From JAGXLP01 sp042218715 (GTDB lineage: Bacteria; Bipolaricaulota; Bipolaricaulia; M55B111), in the NCBI GenBank assembly GCA_042218715.1, contig JBDGQU010000080.1, forward strand, positions 1 through 11,166: DNA of 11,166 bases, read 5' to 3'. Positions 5,979 through 11,166 of this stretch are shown here, piece by piece; the stretch's first letter is position 1, and the number at the start of each line of letters is the position of its first letter. Made by a program: the position numbers and the translations under genes. Below the pieces are notes generated by a model. That model had not been told where the DNA came from. It did not search any database and saw only the letters and a list, made by a program, of their open reading frames with translations.

Positions 5979-6938
5979 TCACTCCTCAAATAACCATAAA
6001 TGTCCGTAACCTAAAGCATGACGATAATAGGGATCCTGGAGAGGTCCTGATTGCGTCACTGGCGATTCCCCATCCCAGAGATAAACAGCCCCTGCCGGGG
6101 TTAACCATTCCCCTGGAGTTAAGGTGCGAACTTGCTGTTCGGGATGATTGCGGTCGGGAACCGTTTTCCAAGATTGCCAAGGAACGGGAGAATCCGCCGC
6201 GTAGCCTTTAATGGGGAAATTGGGAAAGGGAACTGACGTTTTTGCCGATTGATGTTCCCACAAGGCACCGGTTAACAACACTGCCCCTGTGGGATTTTCG
6301 CAAGACTCGCCCAACCAATCCCACTGGCGTTTTAGGGGCTTGATTATGACTGGGGTGCCGCCTGCCCCTAACGCACTTTCAGTTGGGGGTTCATAGTCGC
6401 CAATAATTTTGACCGCGATCGCGCAATCAACTTGTAATAAGGTGGTTTGTTCGGCAAAAAAGCCTGCTTCTTCTGCAACTTGGTAATTTTCCCGACGGTT
6501 ATGGGATAAGGTCAAGGTTTCCCAAGGCAACGATACTAACCGAGGATTTTCCCATTTTCCGGCTTGCCAAAAACTGCGAAAATCATTGGCTCGCATGAGG
6601 TATTGTCCGCCGATGACTTCCACTTCTTTCCCTTCATGTTCGGGACGCACTTGCCATCCTTTTTGGGAATATCTCATGCGGTAAATATCACTAGGGATTT
6701 TTTGTTCTTTGAGATCGCTAGTGGTATAAACCGGGAGGGGCAGCGGCAAATATAAGTCTCTTCCAAAGGTGTAGAAAGGACCCCACATTTGACAATCGTT
6801 GGGCAATCCTAGACATCCAGCCAGTTGATGGCCGTTGGGGGGCCAACGACACCCTACCAATCCGCTGTTTTGCCCCACAGGGGTTAGATTTCCCAGTGTA
6901 ATCGGCGCACTGGGATAAATGGCATACCATCCGGTCAT
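5979..6938 (-). CDS. cmr3: Cmr3, Cas5-group subunit that binds the crRNA 5' handle
   Basis: This 319-residue RAMP protein is expected to sit with Cas10/Cmr2 at the foot of the complex and hold the 5' handle of crRNA. The visible pattern fits Cmr3: N-terminal YPSAPITLG (8-16), WGPFYTFGRDLYLPLPLP (52-69), which matches the family's GPF...YLPxP segment, a central glycine-rich stretch SALGAGGTPV (188-197), TPAGAVYLW (280-288), and a C-terminal glycine loop ALGYGHLWLF (308-317). The start is decided by AAGGAGG (6943-6949), 4 nt before the ATG and overlapping the cmr2 stop. It is translationally linked to cmr2 on one side and cmr4 on the other. If crRNAs carry a 13-14 nt handle, as in III-Bv systems, this subunit would have to accommodate it. 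Confidence 0.83.
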   Translation of the reverse strand: MTGWYAIYPSAPITLGNLTPVGQNSGLVGCRWPPNGHQLAGCLGLPNDCQMWGPFYTFGRDLYLPLPLPVYTTSDLKEQKIPSDIYRMRYSQKGWQVRPEHEGKEVEVIGGQYLMRANDFRSFWQAGKWENPRLVSLPWETLTLSHNRRENYQVAEEAGFFAEQTTLLQVDCAIAVKIIGDYEPPTESALGAGGTPVIIKPLKRQWDWLGESCENPTGAVLLTGALWEHQSAKTSVPFPNFPIKGYAADSPVPWQSWKTVPDRNHPEQQVRTLTPGEWLTPAGAVYLWDGESPVTQSGPLQDPYYRHALGYGHLWLFEE

Positions 6939-6947
6939 ATAACCTCC

Positions 6948-9176
6948 TTAGCCGGTTAACTGTTCAAGCAACTGGGCGCGATCGCGCTCTTGACGGGTTA
7001 AAAATGCCCGAACCGCAATCCAATTCCGCCACCAAGACCAACTTCCAATAACCTGACGCAGGTCTCTGTTTCTGCCAACAATGGCTTCTACCTGTTCCCA
7101 TCGCAGGGAAAGTCCCACACTTGCCCACAGGGTATTCAGCAAATCTTTCACTGTGGCGGGGGAGTTTTCTTGTTCAATGCGGGTACTCTCCAGATAAGAC
7201 AGGAGTTTCTCCCAACGGTTGAGATCCGTTTTTTCCTCAGTATTGGGTTCCAACTCCATTAACAAATGCCAAAGAGGCCAAGGACACACCCATTCCAGGG
7301 TTTGCCCGCTATTAAACAGAACTTTCACACAAACGCGATCGCGCCCTTGTTTTTTCGCCTTCTTATAAGCTTCATCCAATCCGCGATGCCACAAAGATTG
7401 CGGAATCCGTCGTTGGGCAATGACAACTCCCAAACTGAAGCTCATTTTTTGACCGGGGATGGGATACACCTCCCCTTGGTAATCGCTCCAACCATCCTCA
7501 GAGTTGGGCAAAGGTTTTGTCAAGTCCGAAGCTTGACCTAACCAGAGTTTGTGCAGTTGACTGCTTAAGGGAACTGTATCGGTAATAGGACCAATGATGA
7601 GGAAGTCATCCCCGCCGGCAAAGATCACTTTACTGTTATATTGTTCTTCGCTGAGACGATACAACAGTCCATTCCAATAGCGGAACAGAACCGATAAATC
7701 CAACAGATGGGGCAACTCAACCTGGCGCGGTTGCTTGGGAACTTGCGGCGCTTCAATATTGAGGTGGTATTGGTCGATGGTTTCTTGAGAAGGATGCCAC
7801 TGTTGCCAGGGCAGATTTTTCTGTTCATACTGCCTTCCTGATAACCATTCCCCAATTTGATCGCCATCGCCGCGCCAACCGACAGTCCACTCAATCGCGC
7901 TTTCCCATCCTTTGGGCACTTCTTCTTCCCATAACTCTTGATCTTCCTCATTGGCCGCCGCTTCTTTTATATTGCGCCGTTCCAATACACGGGGATGGAT
8001 GTAGCCGGTTTGTTCATCCACTTGGGGCATTCCCCACTGTTTGTACGGCGAACGATAGAATATTTCACTTAGGGGTTCTAAATTCTCATTCCAGACTTTG
8101 CTGTCAGCCAAAGAGGGAACCCAAGCCGCGGCCACTGCTGTGCGATCCGGAAACCGCTCCCAAGGACAACTCGGGGGTCTGCTTCCCCATAACCGTTCCA
8201 GGGTGGGTTCAATAATATCAGGAACTGAAGCTAACCGTTTGACCAGTTCGATACTATTGAGGCGATCGCTGTCGGAAAACAATCCGGAAAGGCGGCTTTC
8301 TTGCGCTGCCCGTTCCCACCATTCTCTTAAGGCGGAATCAGGCAACCCCCAAGTTCCCCCCTTATCTACCGGCAATAATCCCGGATGCCAGGTTGAAAGT
8401 TGTCCGGCAGTGGGACTGGTTCGGCCGCCCCACCATTTTTTCTGCCAATTGCGCCCTAATTTTTGGGCTTCGATCTGTTGGTGTAAAGAAGCAGCAACCG
8501 TGGCTAAATTTCCAGCATTGCCATTATTTTGCAGTGAGGCTGATTCAGCGTAAACCGACCATAAATATTGATGATCTTGCCGAATCACCTGCCAACCTTG
8601 ACCGTTAAGCAACTTGGAATGATACTCAACGGCACTTTGTTCCAGGGCAGCAACAAACCGTTGCCACTCTTCGCTAATCAGGTTTTGCGCCTTGTCCAGC
8701 CAACCTTCCGTTTCCGGGAATAAGCCGGTAAACACATTGGGCAGTTCCGCTTGCCAAAATTCCGTATCTGCCTGTTTCCCATTCAACCAATTCACCAAGG
8801 GAGAGTTTAAGTGAAGCGGCAGCAACATGCATCCCCCTTGTTGTTCCCAGCGATAAATGAAAACCGCTGATAGATAGTGGCACAACCAAGAGGCAACCGC
8901 CCAATCCCGCAGGCGTTGACCGCCTCCTAAAAAGTCTTGCACCGGCCCAAAACTCAACGCTGCCACGCCGGTTAATTGGGAATTTTGACAACAATCGCGC
9001 TTTAACTGTTCACAGGCTTCCTGGGTGGCGCCGCCTCCCCACCAAAATTCATTTTTTAAGTATTTAGCCTGTTGCCATTCGCCACTTAAGGGATGGGTAG
9101 CAATTTGAGGCGTATCATTATCGGGAAGTTCCGTGTAAAGACGACGCTGTTGGCTTAAAAGTTGAGATAAATCCAT
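6948..9176 (-). CDS. cmr2: Cmr2 (Cas10), cyclic-oligoadenylate synthase subunit lacking the HD domain
   Basis: This 742-residue protein is the large subunit of the Cmr effector. FGPVQDFLGGGQRLRDWAVA (76-95) matches the GPVQEFI...RKTRDLW motif that opens the Cmr2 core. GDGDQIGEWLSG (435-446) is the first Palm motif, and FAGGDDFLIIGP (519-530) contains an intact GGDD (521-524), the cyclase site that makes cOA from ATP on target binding. MSFSLGVVIAQ (578-588) and the helix YKKAKKQGRD (604-613) follow, as in the family. Only about 75 residues precede the core, and no His-Asp pair is visible there, so the N-terminal HD nuclease domain of about 200 residues found in many Cas10 proteins is absent. 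ATG overlaps the stop of the CARF-HEPN gene by one base (TAATG), indicating translational coupling. Confidence 0.95.
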   Translation of the reverse strand: MDLSQLLSQQRRLYTELPDNDTPQIATHPLSGEWQQAKYLKNEFWWGGGATQEACEQLKRDCCQNSQLTGVAALSFGPVQDFLGGGQRLRDWAVASWLCHYLSAVFIYRWEQQGGCMLLPLHLNSPLVNWLNGKQADTEFWQAELPNVFTGLFPETEGWLDKAQNLISEEWQRFVAALEQSAVEYHSKLLNGQGWQVIRQDHQYLWSVYAESASLQNNGNAGNLATVAASLHQQIEAQKLGRNWQKKWWGGRTSPTAGQLSTWHPGLLPVDKGGTWGLPDSALREWWERAAQESRLSGLFSDSDRLNSIELVKRLASVPDIIEPTLERLWGSRPPSCPWERFPDRTAVAAAWVPSLADSKVWNENLEPLSEIFYRSPYKQWGMPQVDEQTGYIHPRVLERRNIKEAAANEEDQELWEEEVPKGWESAIEWTVGWRGDGDQIGEWLSGRQYEQKNLPWQQWHPSQETIDQYHLNIEAPQVPKQPRQVELPHLLDLSVLFRYWNGLLYRLSEEQYNSKVIFAGGDDFLIIGPITDTVPLSSQLHKLWLGQASDLTKPLPNSEDGWSDYQGEVYPIPGQKMSFSLGVVIAQRRIPQSLWHRGLDEAYKKAKKQGRDRVCVKVLFNSGQTLEWVCPWPLWHLLMELEPNTEEKTDLNRWEKLLSYLESTRIEQENSPATVKDLLNTLWASVGLSLRWEQVEAIVGRNRDLRQVIGSWSWWRNWIAVRAFLTRQERDRAQLLEQLTG

Positions 9177-10699
9177 TATAGATTTGCCTTAACCTCCTGA
9201 ACTTTGCTTTGATAGTGTTTCACGCGGTTTTGAACTGATTGATCAATACCTGCCAATTGATTGACATAATGAAGATATTGAACGGCAATTTCTGCCGGAT
9301 GTTCCGCATGAGTTACTGAACCTAGATTTTCAGTCTTTTTATCTAAACATTGATCAATTTGATCTCCTTGCAGTAAGTGGTAAAGTTGGTTCCTTACTGT
9401 CGTAAATCCTGTTTGGAAATTATTACTCAAATGCCATCCGTTTCTACAATAAAACATTGTAAATTCAGCCCAATTCTTATCTTTAATAGGAGGAATTTCA
9501 TGCGGGATTTTCATTCCGCCTTGACTTTCTTGTTCTTTTCCCCTTCCTAATAAATTATCAACGGTAGGGGCCATACCTAATTTAAATTCCCATTTCTGAT
9601 TATCATATTCATAGATTAGAATTGAAGGAGGATTCTTTTGAGATTGTTTTTTATTTGTGTTTAAGGTGCCCGGATCAATTTTTTCCCAATCGTATTTATT
9701 GGGTGCTTGTTTTTTTACTAAATGGCGAATGGCTAATTCAAAAGCTCCTGCTACTCGTAAATACCAGTGCATCCATTGTCCATTTTCTCGAAAGGCTTTT
9801 TCACTCCAAAGCGCGATCGCGATTCTTTCAATAACTTTCCCTTTTGCAGTTTCATCCGCAATATCTGATAAATCGCTGAGATTTAAAGAAACAGCATTAT
9901 CAAGTGCATTTACTTTTTTAATTAAACTTCTACTGAAATAATCTTTTAATAAAATTTTCGCACCGGCAAAGTCTTGAATATCAAGTAATTGTTTAATTTG
10001 GGGCGCTTTGAAACGCCATTGCCATTGATCGCCCGAGTGAAATGGACTAGTATTTTCCCTAGAAAGATAAGCAAACTCAACGTTTTGTTTATCTAATTTC
10101 TGTTCAATCCCCCATAAATAGAGAGCCCCACTCAGGGCAGGTGTGCCGCTGCTATGCTGAATAATGAGTTGGTCAATTTCAATAGTATTATTTTCTGAAG
10201 AACGAACATGAATTTTTTCTTGCTGAAAATCAATTAAATTGTGAAATTTTGTCTTAACTAAGTGAGCCATTTTTTCCCAATCAGCAACACCATTATCTTC
10301 GTCTTTACCCTCTTGATGAATTGTTAAATGAATTGGAAACCAATTAATTCCTTGGTTTTGACACCAAACATTTAAAATATTTTTCCACCAAATACCATCT
10401 GAGGCGATATACTCCATCCAAGCATCTCGTGATAATTCATTTTCTAGTGCTTTTAACCAGGGCCTTTGGTCAGTCAAAATAATGCCAAAATACAAATCAT
10501 CATTATTTTGCTGTTGTTCATGAATTTCGCGAATTAGAGGAAAATCAACTCGTTCTAAATCCTCAATTAATTCATTTTCATTAAGTTTAGCGACTTCCTG
10601 AACATCCTCCAGAGTTGGTTCCTTCAACATTTCTTTGCCGTGCTGAGAATCCACCGAAATATCGGTTTCTCCGAGAATTTGTAAAACTAGTTTGCTCAT
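9176..10699 (-). CDS. CARF-HEPN ribonuclease, Csx1/Csm6-like
   Basis: This 507-residue ancillary effector is expected to bind the cyclic oligoadenylate made by Cas10 and degrade RNA non-specifically. The N-terminal part (about 1-235) is a Rossmann-like CARF domain; its second ligand-binding motif reads IIQHSSGTPALSGALYLWG (179-197). The C-terminal part (about 285-507) is helical and carries the HEPN motif RNQLYH (436-441), the exact RNxxxH pattern. I do not assign it firmly to Csx1 or Csm6. The ATG at 10699 is preferred because GAGG (10705-10708) lies 5 nt upstream and a hydrophobic first strand, KLVLQILG, follows; a TTG 13 codons earlier has no binding site. Sampled lines of this gene are about 32-38% GC, against about 48-58% in cmr2, suggesting separate acquisition. 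It leads the operon. Confidence 0.88.
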   Translation of the reverse strand: MSKLVLQILGETDISVDSQHGKEMLKEPTLEDVQEVAKLNENELIEDLERVDFPLIREIHEQQQNNDDLYFGIILTDQRPWLKALENELSRDAWMEYIASDGIWWKNILNVWCQNQGINWFPIHLTIHQEGKDEDNGVADWEKMAHLVKTKFHNLIDFQQEKIHVRSSENNTIEIDQLIIQHSSGTPALSGALYLWGIEQKLDKQNVEFAYLSRENTSPFHSGDQWQWRFKAPQIKQLLDIQDFAGAKILLKDYFSRSLIKKVNALDNAVSLNLSDLSDIADETAKGKVIERIAIALWSEKAFRENGQWMHWYLRVAGAFELAIRHLVKKQAPNKYDWEKIDPGTLNTNKKQSQKNPPSILIYEYDNQKWEFKLGMAPTVDNLLGRGKEQESQGGMKIPHEIPPIKDKNWAEFTMFYCRNGWHLSNNFQTGFTTVRNQLYHLLQGDQIDQCLDKKTENLGSVTHAEHPAEIAVQYLHYVNQLAGIDQSVQNRVKHYQSKVQEVKANL

Positions 10700-10704
10700 G
10701 TTTA

Positions 10705-10708
10705 CCTC
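10705..10708 (-). promoter_or_regulatory. Ribosome binding site that sets the CARF-HEPN start
   Basis: GAGG on the minus strand lies 5 nt before the ATG at 10699. No comparable sequence precedes the in-frame TTG at 10738, so the shorter protein is the likely product. Confidence 0.75.
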
Positions 10709-10802
10709 AAAAACTTCATTATGTAGTTCATTTAACAATTAATGGTTAAATTTGATTTTAATTATTTAAATAAGTGATTTAATAACTGTTATTATGTGCT
10801 TT

Positions 10803-10831
10803 ATTGTAGTAGTTAATATGAAATCTATCAA
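10803..10831 (-). promoter_or_regulatory. Sigma70-type promoter of the cas operon
   Basis: On the minus strand TTGATA (10826-10831) is separated by exactly 17 bp from TACAAT (10803-10808). Transcription would start near 10796, giving a 5' UTR of about 97 nt to the ATG at 10699. The surroundings (10739-10921) are very A/T-rich and otherwise hold no gene. No operator or clear inverted repeat is evident. All six operon genes could be expressed from here, since no promoter-sized gap occurs further down. Confidence 0.65.
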
Positions 10832-10921
10832 TAGAATTAACGGAAATCTTGAAAAAGTGAAAATTCTTGGAAAATTGGTTACGTTAAATCAACTAGAAAT
10901 TTTGTAAAGAGCAAACATTGC

Positions 10922-11166
10922 TTACTGATCCTTGTTGAAATCATCGTCTTGATTCATTAACTGCTGGTATTCCTGTTGGTGGCGAGCCTCCATTTGTTGG
11001 CGTAGTTCTTCCAGCCATTCATCTCGTTCTTTAGCCACTTCGGTACTACGAGATTGTTTCGTATCTTGGCGTTTAGCATGAGCGAGACTCAACCAAGTAG
11101 CTAAAAAGCTCGTCACAATCGAGAGAATGAAGAAGAAAAAGGAAAACCCAATTTTATGAAAGTTCA
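10922..11166 (-). CDS. Hypothetical single-pass membrane protein, 5' end outside the window
   Basis: The frame is open from the window edge to the TAA at 10922, so the N-terminus is missing; a GTG at 11116 is an unlikely start because it would split the hydrophobic segment. Upstream of it the frame reads a strongly hydrophobic stretch, KIGFSFFFFILSIVTSF, continuing into LATWLSLAHA, consistent with one transmembrane helix. It is followed by a positively charged turn (KRQDTKQSR) and then a highly charged, glutamine-rich helix (about the last 40 residues, with EWLEELRQQM) that could form a coiled coil. I do not recognise the family. It lies upstream of the cas operon promoter on the same strand, 183 bp from the nearest possible coding start, and is probably an unrelated housekeeping or hypothetical gene. 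Confidence 0.6.
   Translation of the reverse strand, partial: NFHKIGFSFFFFILSIVTSFLATWLSLAHAKRQDTKQSRSTEVAKERDEWLEELRQQMEARHQQEYQQLMNQDDDFNKDQ

Noticed and set aside
8098..8608. Plus-strand ORFs of 151 and 71 codons within cmr2
   Set aside because: They lie antisense to the conserved Cmr2 core and show no protein-family features.
10700..10738. TTG start giving a 13-residue longer CARF-HEPN protein
   Set aside because: There is no ribosome binding site before it; the internal ATG has GAGG at 5 nt and begins the predicted first CARF strand.

Overview
The window is a type III-B (Cmr) CRISPR-Cas locus, very probably from a cyanobacterium. The best evidence for the host is the HIP1 octamer GCGATCGC, which occurs eleven times: ten in host-type DNA (2798, 2833, 3001, 5871, 6415, 6978, 7335, 8262, 9813 and nearby) and once inside a spacer (195). 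Codon use and roughly 48-50% GC in the cmr genes fit this. I cannot name the genus.

Layout. 1-75: non-coding flank with a 35-nt stem-loop. 76-98: a shortened, degenerate CRISPR repeat. 136-2560: 33 identical 36-bp repeats; with the degenerate one this gives 33 spacers of 32-44 bp. 2561-2846: putative leader, with two HIP1 sites. 2847-2960: a second mini-array of two repeats and one spacer whose repeats have a different hairpin. 2961-3220: non-coding, with a consensus -10 box facing the mini-array. 3221-10699: one minus-strand operon. 10700-10921: its promoter region. 10922-11166: the 3' part of an unrelated membrane protein gene, cut by the window edge.

The operon reads, in transcription order: a CARF-HEPN ribonuclease (Csx1/Csm6-like), cmr2/cas10, cmr3, cmr4, cmr5, and a double RAMP protein that looks like Cmr6 fused to Cmr1. 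Every junction is tight (1-nt overlap to 13 nt). There is no separate cmr1, no cas6 and no cas1/cas2. A sigma70-type promoter (TTGATA, 17 bp, TACAAT) lies upstream of the first gene.

Both arrays are most likely transcribed on the minus strand, like the operon. On that strand the repeats end in CTGAAAC, the hairpin becomes an extra-stable C(UUCG)G tetraloop, the degenerate repeat falls at the leader-distal end, and an intrinsic terminator carried by one spacer is in the harmless orientation. In both repeat classes the hairpin is followed by an A-run and then the same 3' end. This suits maturation by RNase E, as described for the Cas6-less III-Bv system of Synechocystis, rather than by Cas6.

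The most interesting inference is functional. Cas10 keeps GGDD (cyclic oligoadenylate synthesis) but has no HD nuclease domain, and Cmr4 has Asn where the target-RNA-cleaving Asp is expected. If both hold, the complex would be a crRNA-guided sensor whose only output is signalling to the CARF-HEPN RNase.
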